Positions 1 through 7,591 of a stretch of DNA of 12,677 bases are shown in pieces. Each line of letters starts with the position of its first letter. The first letter of the stretch is position 1. The translations under genes were made by a program, and so were the position numbers. This DNA is from Thiobacillus sp. (GTDB lineage: Bacteria; Pseudomonadota; Gammaproteobacteria; Burkholderiales; Thiobacillaceae), in contig JANJUT010000116.1 of the NCBI GenBank assembly GCA_024710445.1, positions 1-12,677 of the forward strand. Reading direction: 5' to 3'. Under the pieces are notes generated by a model. The model made no database searches and was not told the origin of the DNA. It was given only the letters and a program-made list of their open reading frames with translations.

Positions 1-1
1 C

Positions 2-583
2 GCCGAGGGCAAGGAACACATGCGCCTCCTGGTCAGCCGCGTGCACCGCATGGACAGTCTGATCGACGGCATTCTGCTGTATTCACGGGTCGGCCGGGTC
101 AAGGAAACCGCCACCCCGGTGGATCTCAACAACCTGGTGCAGATAATCATCGACCTGCTGGCGCCACCGCCGAACATCGCAGTGACCATCGAAACGCCCC
201 TGCCCACCATCGTGACCGAACCGACCCGCATCCAGCAGGTATTCCAGAACCTGCTTTCCAATGCCATCAAATACATGGACAAACCCGAAGGCAAAATCCG
301 CTTCGGCTGCGTCGCCGAGGGCAGCGAATGGACGTTCAGCGTGGCCGACAATGGCCCGGGGATTGAAGAACGGCATTTCGACCGCATCTTCCAGTTGTTT
401 CAGACCCTCGTCCCGCGCGACAAGGTGGAAAGCACCGGTGTCGGCCTTTCCCTGGTCAAGAAGATCGTGGAGATGTACGGTGGACGGATCTGGGTTGAAT
501 CCAGGATGGGTGAAGGCAGCACCTTTTTCTTCACCCTGCCCAAAAATAAAACAAGCACTCATGCAAACAAAGGAAAAACATAA
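2..583 (+). CDS. Sensor histidine kinase, C-terminal part (5' end outside window)
   Basis: The reading frame is open from the left edge, so the sensor region and the phospho-accepting histidine are outside the window. The first ~30 visible residues (to LLYSRVGR) look like the end of a HisKA dimerisation helix. An HATPase_c domain follows. Counting from nt 2, the N box is NLLSNAIKY (about 83-91), the G1 box DNGPGIEE (116-123), the F box around FQLFQTL, and the G2 box TGVGLSLVKKIV (145-156). It ends with GGRIWVES and a GSTFFFTLP strand typical of the family. It should autophosphorylate from ATP and pass phosphate to a receiver. The wording of the ATPase domain and the Rcp1-like receiver that follows resemble phytochrome/CikA-style kinases, but the sensor cannot be seen. 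Its TAA stop shares one base with the ATG of the next gene (TAATG), suggesting translational coupling. Confidence 0.93.
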   Translation, partial: AEGKEHMRLLVSRVHRMDSLIDGILLYSRVGRVKETATPVDLNNLVQIIIDLLAPPPNIAVTIETPLPTIVTEPTRIQQVFQNLLSNAIKYMDKPEGKIRFGCVAEGSEWTFSVADNGPGIEERHFDRIFQLFQTLVPRDKVESTGVGLSLVKKIVEMYGGRIWVESRMGEGSTFFFTLPKNKTSTHANKGKT

Positions 584-999
584 TGAGAATCCCCAATCAG
601 ACCATCCTGCTGGTCGAGGACGACGAAGTGGACGCCATGACAGTGAAGCGTGCGCTGAAGGACCTGAACGTCACCAACCCTCTGGTGATCCGGGAAAACG
701 GCGAGGAAGCGCTGGCCTACCTGCGCGATCCCAACAATGAAAAGCCCTGCCTGATTCTGCTCGACCTCAATATGCCCGTCATGAGCGGCATCGAGTTCCT
801 GCAGGTGGACAAGCAGGATGATGCATTGAAGGCCATCCCGGTGGTGGTGCTCACCACCTCGCAGGAACAGCAGGACAAGGTGGCGAGCTTCAATCTGGGG
901 GTTGCCGGCTACATGGCCAAGCCGGTGATCTACCAGCAGTTCGTCGAAGTCATGCGCACCATCAACGCCTATTGGACCATCAGCGAAATCCCGCTATGA
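583..999 (+). CDS. Single-domain response regulator (Rcp1-like receiver)
   Basis: This 138-residue protein is a single CheY-like receiver with no output domain. Visible active-site residues are the acidic pair D13-D14 (in LLVEDDEVD), the phospho-acceptor D61 (LLDLNMPVMSG), the switch threonine in the TTS stretch at 91-93, and K113 (MAKP). The NMP after the acceptor Asp, LTTS and the tail YWTISEIP are typical of Rcp1-like receivers that partner phytochrome-type kinases. The start overlaps the kinase stop by one base. An AGGA Shine-Dalgarno-like stretch at 571-574 lies 8 nt upstream. Its stop overlaps the next gene in an ATGA (996-999). It probably receives phosphate from the upstream kinase and acts by protein contact or as a phosphate sink; the partner is not identifiable from sequence. 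Confidence 0.93.
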   Translation: MRIPNQTILLVEDDEVDAMTVKRALKDLNVTNPLVIRENGEEALAYLRDPNNEKPCLILLDLNMPVMSGIEFLQVDKQDDALKAIPVVVLTTSQEQQDKVASFNLGVAGYMAKPVIYQQFVEVMRTINAYWTISEIPL

Positions 1000-3692
1000 C
1001 CAGACCGCAGATCCGCGTGCTCGTGGTAGAGGACGACATGGTCGACCGCATGGCCTGCCGCCGCGCGCTCGTGCAGAACGCGGATTTCGAATTCATCATC
1101 ACCGAGGCCGAATCCGGTGGAGAGGGACTGCAACTCGCACATGGGCAAAAACCGGACTGCGTGCTGCTCGACTTCCATCTGCCTGACATGAATGGTCTGG
1201 AGTTTCTGGCTGCGCTGAAAAACGATCTGGGCGAGATCCCGGTGCCGGTGATGATGCTGACGGGTGCCGACAATGCCTCCGTCGCGGTCGAAGCCATGAG
1301 GCGCGGTGCGCAGGACTATCTGGTCAAGGATACAAACCGCCAATATCTGGAACTGCTGCCCGCCGTCATTCAGCGTGTACTGCGCGAGCGGCAGATGCTG
1401 CAGGAAAAGCGGCACGCCGAAACCCGGCTGGTCCAGGCCGAGGCACAGTACCGTTCCCTGGTCGAACAGATTCCGGCAATCATCTTCACCGCCGCCCTGG
1501 ACGTTCCCGGCAACCTGATCTACGTCAGCCCGCAGATTCAGCAGCTTGGCTATTCCCAGGACGAATGGCTGGCAAACCCGGATGGCGTACTCAACCACAT
1601 TCACCCGGACGATCAGGCACGGGTGCTCGCGGACTTCGCCCACTGTTACGAAACCGGCGAGCCGCTGCATTGCGAATATCGCCTGCTGATGCGCAACGGT
1701 GCGCCGCGCTGGTTCCGGGATGAAGCCCGCGTGGTGCACGATGCAGCTGGCGTACCCCTGTTCCTGCAGGGCGTGCTGATCGACATCACCGAGGACAAGC
1801 GCCGTGAGGCGGAACTCGACTTTCACCGCCGTCATCTTGAGCGGCTGGTGGCCGAACGCACTGACGAACTGGAAAAACAGACCGAAATGCTCAGATCGGC
1901 CAACGTCAACCTGGTAAAGGAAATCGACGAACGTCACCAGGCCGAACGGGCTCTGCGCGCGGGTGAAGCACGCTTCCGCCTGCTGCTTGAGTCGGCCGGC
2001 GAAGGCATCTACGGGCTCGACAGCGAAGGCCGCTGCACCTTCGTCAACGAGGCCGCGCTGGCCATGCTCGGCTATGCCCGCGGCGAACTGCTGGGGCGCG
2101 AGATGCACAGCCTGATACACCACACCCATGCCGATGGCAGTACCTACCCGACCGAAGCCTGTCCTGTTTACGATGCCTTCCGCAAGGATCAGCCCGCCCA
2201 TGGACTGGTGGAACTGCTCTGGCGCAAGGACGGCAGTTCCTTCCCGGCGGAATATTCGGTGCGGCCATTGCGTGAGACCGGACCTGAAACGGAACAGGTC
2301 AATGGCGCGGTGATCGTGTTCCGCGACGTCTCCGAAGCACAGGCCCTGAGGCACATGCTTTCGTACCAGGCCACGCACGATGCGCTCACCGGCCTGGTCA
2401 ACCGGCAGGAGTTCGAGCGCCGGCTGGAACGCATACTCATCGAAACCCGTGGCAATGGCGAGGCGTACACCCTGCTCTATCTTGATCTCGACCGCTTCAA
2501 GGTGGTGAACGATACCTGTGGCCATGCTGCGGGCGACCAGTTGTTGCGGCAGATTACGGAACGGCTGCATGAACGGCTGCGTGATCGGGACACCCTGGCA
2601 CGGCTGGGTGGCGATGAATTCGGTGTGCTGCTGGAACATTGCCCGCTGGATCAGGCGCTGCGCATCGCCACGGCGTTGCGCGACACGGCGCAGGACTATC
2701 GTTTCATCTGGGAAGGCAAGCCGTTTGCGGTCGGCGCGAGCATCGGCGTGGTGCCGCTGTCCGCCACCACCGGCAGCGTATCTGCCGCGCTCGCCGCCGC
2801 CGATGCGGCCTGCTATGCGGCGAAGGAACAGGGTCGCAACCGGGTACATCTGTACCAGCCGGACGATGTCCTGCTCGCCCAGCAGCAAACCCAGATGCAA
2901 TGGGTGTCGCGCCTGACCCACGCCCTCGATGCCAACCGCTTCCGTCTCTATCAGCAGCTTATCGAACCACTCGCCACGCACAGCCAGGGTCGCCCACACC
3001 ATGAGATTCTGCTGCGCTTGCTGGAAGATGGACGGGTGATTGAACCCATGGCCTTCGTACCGGCAGCGGAGCGCTACAACCTGATGCCTGCCATCGACCG
3101 CTGGGTGGTGCGGGAGGTGATCAGCCGCCACGCGGTGCTGCAGCGCCACACCCCGGTGGACAAGCGACCGATATTTGCCATCAACCTGTCGGGGAGTTCA
3201 CTTGAGGATGAGCGCCTGGCCGAATTCGTGTGCGGGCTGCTGATAGAGCACGATGTACCGGCCGACATGCTGTGCTTCGAGATTTCCGAGACTGCGGCCA
3301 TCGCCAACCTCAGCCGTGCCATTGAATGTATCCAGACGCTCAAACGCGAGGGCTGCCTGTTCGCACTGGACAATTTCGGCAGCAGCATGTCTTCGTTTAC
3401 CTACCTCAAGCAGCTGCCAGTGGATTTTCTCAAGATCGATGGCAGCTTCATCCGCACCATGGTCGAAGACCGCCTGACGCGCGCCATGGCCGATGCAATC
3501 AACCGGGTGGCGCACGTGATGGCGATCGAAACCGTGGCCATGTGCACGGAGACTGCGCCAACGCTAGCCCTGCTCAAGGAACTCGGCGTTGACCACGCCC
3601 AGGGGTATGCACTGGTACGGCCGCACCCGTTGCCAGAAGCAGGCGTGGCCACTCCCCATGAGATGGGGGCGCATAAGACACCGAATGCCTAG
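996..3692 (+). CDS. REC-PAS-PAS-GGDEF-EAL cyclic-di-GMP signalling protein, EAL part degenerate
   Basis: The protein has 898 residues from the ATG at 996, chosen because ATGA overlaps the preceding stop; an in-frame ATG at 972 lies inside the upstream gene. Residues ~5-122 are a receiver domain (E12-D13-D14 acidic pocket, phospho-acceptor D59, T89, K111). About 148-268 is a PAS/PAC domain (YRSLVEQIP through GVLIDITEDKR). About 268-325 is a charged, coiled-coil-like linker. About 325-450 is a second PAS domain (RLLLESAGEGIYGLD to VIVFRDVSEA). About 455-620 is a GGDEF domain with intact GGDEF at 538-542 and an I-site RxxD (R529, D532), so diguanylate cyclase activity with product inhibition is expected. 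About 640-880 is an EAL domain. It reads EIL at 670-672 and keeps N730, E762, K813 and Q869. However, the usual DDFG is D792-N793-F-G, and the catalytic Glu of the AEG/FVE motif is M849 by alignment to QGY. There are no membrane segments. It probably turns phosphorylation into c-di-GMP synthesis. Confidence 0.93.
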   Translation: MTRPQIRVLVVEDDMVDRMACRRALVQNADFEFIITEAESGGEGLQLAHGQKPDCVLLDFHLPDMNGLEFLAALKNDLGEIPVPVMMLTGADNASVAVEAMRRGAQDYLVKDTNRQYLELLPAVIQRVLRERQMLQEKRHAETRLVQAEAQYRSLVEQIPAIIFTAALDVPGNLIYVSPQIQQLGYSQDEWLANPDGVLNHIHPDDQARVLADFAHCYETGEPLHCEYRLLMRNGAPRWFRDEARVVHDAAGVPLFLQGVLIDITEDKRREAELDFHRRHLERLVAERTDELEKQTEMLRSANVNLVKEIDERHQAERALRAGEARFRLLLESAGEGIYGLDSEGRCTFVNEAALAMLGYARGELLGREMHSLIHHTHADGSTYPTEACPVYDAFRKDQPAHGLVELLWRKDGSSFPAEYSVRPLRETGPETEQVNGAVIVFRDVSEAQALRHMLSYQATHDALTGLVNRQEFERRLERILIETRGNGEAYTLLYLDLDRFKVVNDTCGHAAGDQLLRQITERLHERLRDRDTLARLGGDEFGVLLEHCPLDQALRIATALRDTAQDYRFIWEGKPFAVGASIGVVPLSATTGSVSAALAAADAACYAAKEQGRNRVHLYQPDDVLLAQQQTQMQWVSRLTHALDANRFRLYQQLIEPLATHSQGRPHHEILLRLLEDGRVIEPMAFVPAAERYNLMPAIDRWVVREVISRHAVLQRHTPVDKRPIFAINLSGSSLEDERLAEFVCGLLIEHDVPADMLCFEISETAAIANLSRAIECIQTLKREGCLFALDNFGSSMSSFTYLKQLPVDFLKIDGSFIRTMVEDRLTRAMADAINRVAHVMAIETVAMCTETAPTLALLKELGVDHAQGYALVRPHPLPEAGVATPHEMGAHKTPNA

Positions 3693-3746
3693 CCACGCAA
3701 TTTCACGTGTTCGACGGGCTGATCTCCACAATATTCAGGCAAGGTC

Positions 3747-3752
3747 TATGAT
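3747..3752 (+). promoter_or_regulatory. Possible -10 element upstream of the HMA-like gene
   Basis: TATGAT in the 100-nt gap after the GGDEF-EAL gene matches the sigma-70 -10 consensus at five of six positions and lies about 40 nt before the start at 3793. I could not find a good -35 hexamer at normal spacing, so this is only a candidate. Read-through from the signalling operon is equally possible, since no terminator is visible in the gap. Confidence 0.25.
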
Positions 3753-3792
3753 GAATAGTCCCTCAATGTTGCAGGACTGCAAGGAGTGGATC

Positions 3793-4029
3793 ATGGACAT
3801 CAACGATGTAGTCATCCATGTCAATGAATCTCTGGGGCCACAGGCGAGACACGAACTTGAAGATCATATGCGGGCGATCGACGGCGTGATCGCGCCACGC
3901 TTCAACGACCTCAAAACGCATCTGATGATCGTGGCCTACAATTCCGATCGGACCCGCATGGGCACGCTACTGGACGAGGTACGCCGCCAGGGTTATACCG
4001 CCCAGGCCTGCGGCGGCATGAGCGTTTAA
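3793..4029 (+). CDS. Small HMA/ferredoxin-fold-like protein without CxxC
   Basis: This 78-residue cytosolic protein was assigned the ATG at 3793 because an AAGGAG Shine-Dalgarno sequence (3781-3786) ends 6 nt upstream. The frame stays open upstream, with ATGs at 3748 and 3751, but these lack such a site. The inferred pattern is beta-alpha-beta-beta-alpha-beta: strand DVVIHV (5-10), helix from about 15 to 30, strands VIAPRF and HLMIVAY, helix RMGTLLDEVRRQG, last strand TAQAC. This matches heavy-metal-associated (HMA) domains, including the closing GY before the last strand. The metal loop that is normally MxCxxC reads HVNESLG (9-15), and the only cysteine is C73 near the C-terminus. Copper chaperone activity is therefore unlikely. 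The role is unknown. It lies 100 nt after the c-di-GMP gene and converges with the acetyltransferase gene. Confidence 0.75.
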   Translation: MDINDVVIHVNESLGPQARHELEDHMRAIDGVIAPRFNDLKTHLMIVAYNSDRTRMGTLLDEVRRQGYTAQACGGMSV

Positions 4030-4049
4030 CACGTGGTCCGTGGGTTTGA

Positions 4050-4478
4050 TCAGCCAAGTGGTTTCGACATCGCCAGATGCGGGATGCCGGCTTCTTCGTA
4101 CCCGGCCCCCTCCACGACAAACCCGGCCGACGCATAAAACCCTGCGGCATGGGTTTGTGCGCTGAGCCTCACCGCACGATGGCCGTGCGCCTGCGCCATT
4201 TCCAGCGCTGCCGCCAGCAAGGCGCGGCCCACACCGCGTCCACGCCAGACCGGCAATACCGCCATGCGGCCGATATGACCATCCGGCAGCAGGCGGGCGC
4301 AGCCAATCGGCGCACCGTCGCCTGCCCTTGCCAGCAGGTGTGCCGAAGTCGCGTCGTGTTCGTCCCATTCCAGCGATTCGGGCACATTCTGCTCGTCGAT
4401 GAAAACCGCCCGGCGCACCACACTCAAGTCTGCCGAGTCCCGCGCCCAGTCGGTTTCATGGATGCTGAAATCGGCCAT
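4050..4478 (-). CDS. GNAT family N-acetyltransferase (YjcF/ElaA-like)
   Basis: This 142-residue protein is a full-length single GNAT domain that should transfer an acetyl group from acetyl-CoA to an amine of unknown identity. The N-terminal block VRRAVFIDEQNVPESLEWDEHD (split around residues 21-42) is typical of the YjcF/ElaA subgroup. Motif A, the acetyl-CoA pyrophosphate loop, is visible as WRGRGVGRALL with RxxGxG at R79-G84. FYASAGF (114-120) is the usual motif B. The C-terminal strand has IPHLAM. The gene begins 3 nt after the stop of the MFS gene, so it is the last gene of the ABC-MFS-GNAT operon. It converges with the HMA-like gene across a 20-nt gap. The substrate cannot be told from the sequence, and the operon link to two transporters is only suggestive. 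Confidence 0.88.
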   Translation of the reverse strand: MADFSIHETDWARDSADLSVVRRAVFIDEQNVPESLEWDEHDATSAHLLARAGDGAPIGCARLLPDGHIGRMAVLPVWRGRGVGRALLAAALEMAQAHGHRAVRLSAQTHAAGFYASAGFVVEGAGYEEAGIPHLAMSKPLG

Positions 4479-4481
4479 TGA

Positions 4482-5795
4482 TCAGTCTGCCAGCCGGGCA
4501 AAGTGACGTGCGGCGCGATGGCCGCGCGCTGCCTGCACGCCACGCAACACCCACAGGCCGGCAACAAAATAACAACCCGTGATGAGCAGCGACTGGCGGT
4601 GGTCACCCTGCGTGATCCAACTGGTCACGCCATAGGTCAGCGGGCCGATGATGGAGGCAAGCTTGACGGCCAGCCCCCACAGCCCGAAAAATTCGGCCTG
4701 CTGCGCCGGCGGCGCCAACAGGCCCACCATGGCGCGTCCGGCCGATTGCGACGCGCCCATGGCGAGCCCGGCCAGATTGGCTGCCACCCAGAACATGCGC
4801 TCATCGGGCGCAGCCCAGGCCAGCAGCACCATCGCGATCCAGCCGGCGAGCGTCAGCGCAATCGCCCGAACATGGCCGATGCGATCCTGCACGTGGCCAA
4901 AAACAAAGGCCCCAAACGCTGCGGTGACATTGACCACCAGCACCAGCAGGATCGTGCGCTGGGTATCGAAATGGAAAACCTGGCTGGCATAAATCGCCGC
5001 CAGGGTGATGACGGCCTGGGTCCCTGCCTGGTACAGCACCGTACAAATCAAAAACCGCTTCAAATCAGGCAGATGACGTAAATGGCTCAAGGTGTGCCGC
5101 ACCTGCGCCCAGGCGCTGCGGACCGTGTGTTGAGCCTGAGGGGTGGCGCGCTCACGCAGCATCAGCAGCGTGGGCAGGCTCGCCAGCGCAAAAATCGCGG
5201 CGGTGATGAGCATGGTCACGGGCACAAACCCGGATGCGCCCTGCCCGGCGGCCTGCGCCCAGCTGATATAGGCCAGGCTCGCCCCCAGCGATACCAGCCC
5301 GCCGACATAGCCCAAGGCCCAGCCCCAGCCGGAGACCCGGCCCAGCGAGCGTGGCCGGGCCAGTTCGGGCAGAAACGCGGCAATCAGATTTTCGCCGGTG
5401 CCAAAGAAATAATTGGAAATCACCAGGGCTGCGATAGCCAAGGCGAGTGCGCCCGGCGCGGCAAAAAACAGCAGCGCGGTGGCACCGACACAGCCCAGCG
5501 TGGTCAGCCACAGCAGCGCTTTCTTGCGGGCGTGGGCATCGGCATAGGCGCCGATCAAGGGAGCGGTCAGCATCACCAGCGCGTAGGAAACGGACAAGGC
5601 CAGCGTCCAGGCGAAGGTGGCCCACGGCGCATTGCCGGCGACAACACCCACGAAGTAGGCGCTGAACACCGCAGTGATCACCACCGTCGTATAGCCCGAG
5701 TTGGCGAAGTCGTACAGGGCCCACGCCCACACCTCGCGCCACCGCACGCCCGGCTGCAGCAGGCCTGTCCTGAGCCTGGTCGAAGGACGTGGCAT
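4482..5795 (-). CDS. MFS transporter, UMF1 (Atg22-like) family
   Basis: This 437-residue hydrophobic inner-membrane protein has about 12 likely membrane segments. The signature WALYDFANSGYTTVV (about 25-39) at the first segment is characteristic of UMF1/Atg22-like major facilitator proteins. A PLIGAYADAHARKK loop between segments 2 and 3 fits the MFS motif A position, and there is a second related loop at GHVQDRIGH. A role in metabolite efflux is usual for the family, but the substrate is unknown. The start at 5795 was chosen because TGATG overlaps the ABC stop by one base. A longer frame from 5834 would run into the ABC gene and adds nothing family-like. Residues about 2-11 (PRPSTRLRTG) are encoded by a dispersed-type repeat, see 5765-5790. 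A GTG at 5747 (V17) is an alternative start that would exclude the repeat. Confidence 0.88.
   Translation of the reverse strand: MPRPSTRLRTGLLQPGVRWREVWAWALYDFANSGYTTVVITAVFSAYFVGVVAGNAPWATFAWTLALSVSYALVMLTAPLIGAYADAHARKKALLWLTTLGCVGATALLFFAAPGALALAIAALVISNYFFGTGENLIAAFLPELARPRSLGRVSGWGWALGYVGGLVSLGASLAYISWAQAAGQGASGFVPVTMLITAAIFALASLPTLLMLRERATPQAQHTVRSAWAQVRHTLSHLRHLPDLKRFLICTVLYQAGTQAVITLAAIYASQVFHFDTQRTILLVLVVNVTAAFGAFVFGHVQDRIGHVRAIALTLAGWIAMVLLAWAAPDERMFWVAANLAGLAMGASQSAGRAMVGLLAPPAQQAEFFGLWGLAVKLASIIGPLTYGVTSWITQGDHRQSLLITGCYFVAGLWVLRGVQAARGHRAARHFARLAD
5765..5790. repeat. Short dispersed-type repeat at the ABC/MFS gene junction
   Basis: On the minus strand this reads GTCCTTCGACCAGGCTCAGGAC plus flanking bases, with 5-bp outer arms (GTCCT/AGGAC) at 5768-5789. 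From memory it resembles a short palindromic repeat of the TTCGACAAGCTCAGGA type scattered in many proteobacterial genomes, recognisable by stray translations such as FDKLRT or STRLRTG. Here it is translated in frame as the N-terminus of the MFS protein. Only one copy is present in this window, so its repeat status rests on recognition, not on comparison. Confidence 0.6.
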
Positions 5796-7591
5796 CAGCC
5801 GGCTTCGTCCTCGGCCTGCTGCTGCAATGCCCACATGTGGGCGTACACACCATTCTGCGCCAGCAGTTCGGGATGCCGTCCGCGTTCGACGATGCGGCCC
5901 GCTTCCATTACCAGAATCTCGTCGGCCTCGACCACGGTGGACAGGCGGTGCGCGATGATGAGGCTGGTGCGGCTGCGGGCGATTTCCAGCAGTTCGGCCT
6001 GGATGGCCTTTTCGGTTTTGGTATCGAGCGCGGAAGTCGCCTCATCCAGAATCAGGATGACCGGGTTCTTCAGCAAGGTGCGGGCGATGGCTACGCGCTG
6101 TTTTTCACCGCCCGAGAGTTTCAGCCCACGCTCGCCCACGACGCTGTCCCAGCCCTGCGGCAGGCTTTCGATGAATTCAAGAATATGGGCGGCGCGTGCC
6201 GCCTCGACCACTTCGTCGCGCGTGGCATCGGGCCGACCGTAGGCAATGTTGTAGTAGATGCTGTCGTTGAACAGCACCGTATCCTGCGGCACGGCACCAA
6301 TGGCGGCACGCAGGCTGTCCTGCGTCACCTGGCGAATGTCCTGGCCGTCGATGCGGATGCTGCCCGTGCCGATGTCATAAAAACGGAACAGCAAGCGGGC
6401 CAGCGTCGACTTGCCGGCACCACTGGAACCCACTGCCGCTACGGTCTTGCCAGCGGGAATGCTGAAGCTCACATCATGCAGAATCGGCCGGTCGGGATTG
6501 TAGGCAAAGCTGACATGATCGAATGTCACCGCACCCGACGCCACCTCGAGTTCACGCGCATCGGCTGCATCCTCGACCTCGCGCGGCCGGTTCAACAACG
6601 CGAACATGCGTTCGACATCGGTGATCGACTCCTTGATCTGGCGATACATCACGCCGAGAAAACTCAGTGGCTGGAACATCTGCAGCAGGAAGGCATTGAC
6701 CATGACCAGGTCACCCATCGTCAGCGTGCCTTCGACCACGCCGTTGGCCGCGCGCAGCACCATCAGCGTAACGCCGATTGCAATGACTCCGGCCTGCGCC
6801 GCGTTCAGCATGCCAAGCGAGCGCTGCGACTTCATCGACATGTCTTCCCACTCGATCAGGCTCTTGTCGTAGCGCCTGGCCTCGTATTGCTCGTTGCCGA
6901 AGTATTTGACCGTCTCGTAGTTCAGCAGGCTGTCGACCGCGCGGCCATAGGCCTCGGAGTCGAGTGCATTGGCACGCCGCACGAACTGGGTGCGCCATTC
7001 GGTAATGGTGATGGTGAAACCGATATAGGCCGCCAGGGTGATCAGGGTGATCACCCCGAATACCCAGTCAAGCTTGACGAACAGGATGCCCGCGACCATC
7101 AGGATTTCCAGCAGCGTCGGCGTGATGCGGGACAGCAGGTAACCCACCAGGCTCGACATGGCCTTGGCGCCGCGTTCGATGTCGCGCGTGATGCCGCCGG
7201 TCTGGCGCTCCAGATGGAAGCGCAGCGACAAGGCATGCAGATGCCTGAACACCGCCATGCTGATGCGGCGCATCGCGCGCTGCGTCACCTTGGCAAAAAT
7301 CACATCGCGCAAGTCGGCAAAGGTGGTGCTGGCAAAACGCAACACACCGTAACCCAGGATGAAAGCAAGCGGCAGCACCAGTTCCGGCCGCGGCTTGTCG
7401 AGCGCATCGATGATTTCCTTGAGCACCAGCGGCACCGCCACCGAGGCCAGTTTGGCGCCGATCAGCAGTGCCAGCGCCAGCAGCACGCGGCCGCGAAACT
7501 CCCACAAATAGGGAAACAGCCGGCCAATCGAGCGCAGGCTGGGATCGCCAATCGGCGGCGGGGCGGTATGAGAATGGACGGCAGGATGCAT
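5795..7591 (-). CDS. Atm1/HMT1-type ABC exporter (fused permease and ATPase)
   Basis: This 598-residue half-transporter has an N-terminal six-helix ABC membrane domain (about 30-325) followed by an ATPase domain (about 350-585), and should work as a homodimer in the inner membrane. Diagnostic membrane-domain motifs are FHLERQTGGITRDIERG (125-141) and LNYETVKYFGNEQYEARRYD (223-242), both typical of the Atm1/HMT1 family, which exports glutathione-linked sulfur or metal conjugates. ATPase motifs are intact: Walker A GSSGAGKS (388-395), Q-loop Q436, signature LSGGEKQR (492-499), Walker B VILILDEATSALD (511-523), and H-loop H548. The start at 7591 gives the usual Atm1 length. The frame stays open farther upstream to 7939 but there overlaps the divergent yffB gene. 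It is the first gene of an operon with an MFS and a GNAT gene. The specific cargo is not evident. Confidence 0.93.
   Translation of the reverse strand: MHPAVHSHTAPPPIGDPSLRSIGRLFPYLWEFRGRVLLALALLIGAKLASVAVPLVLKEIIDALDKPRPELVLPLAFILGYGVLRFASTTFADLRDVIFAKVTQRAMRRISMAVFRHLHALSLRFHLERQTGGITRDIERGAKAMSSLVGYLLSRITPTLLEILMVAGILFVKLDWVFGVITLITLAAYIGFTITITEWRTQFVRRANALDSEAYGRAVDSLLNYETVKYFGNEQYEARRYDKSLIEWEDMSMKSQRSLGMLNAAQAGVIAIGVTLMVLRAANGVVEGTLTMGDLVMVNAFLLQMFQPLSFLGVMYRQIKESITDVERMFALLNRPREVEDAADARELEVASGAVTFDHVSFAYNPDRPILHDVSFSIPAGKTVAAVGSSGAGKSTLARLLFRFYDIGTGSIRIDGQDIRQVTQDSLRAAIGAVPQDTVLFNDSIYYNIAYGRPDATRDEVVEAARAAHILEFIESLPQGWDSVVGERGLKLSGGEKQRVAIARTLLKNPVILILDEATSALDTKTEKAIQAELLEIARSRTSLIIAHRLSTVVEADEILVMEAGRIVERGRHPELLAQNGVYAHMWALQQQAEDEAG

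Noticed and set aside
969..3149. A 726-residue open frame on the minus strand opposite the GGDEF-EAL gene
   Set aside because: It is antisense to a clear multi-domain protein, has low-complexity Gln/His/Arg-rich sequence with no recognisable domain, and is typical of GC-rich codon usage.
3654..3668. CCCCAT-GAG-ATGGGG hairpin as a terminator of the signalling operon
   Set aside because: It lies inside the coding region, about 25 nt before the stop, and has no following T-run.
5795..5834. Longer start of the MFS protein at 5834
   Set aside because: It would overlap the C-terminus of the ABC gene by about 40 nt and add residues with no family match. The TGATG at 5795 fits coupled translation better.
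5082..6242. A 386-residue plus-strand frame across the MFS and ABC genes
   Set aside because: Its Gly/Gln/Arg-rich composition is the shadow of hydrophobic codons on the other strand, and no family is recognisable.
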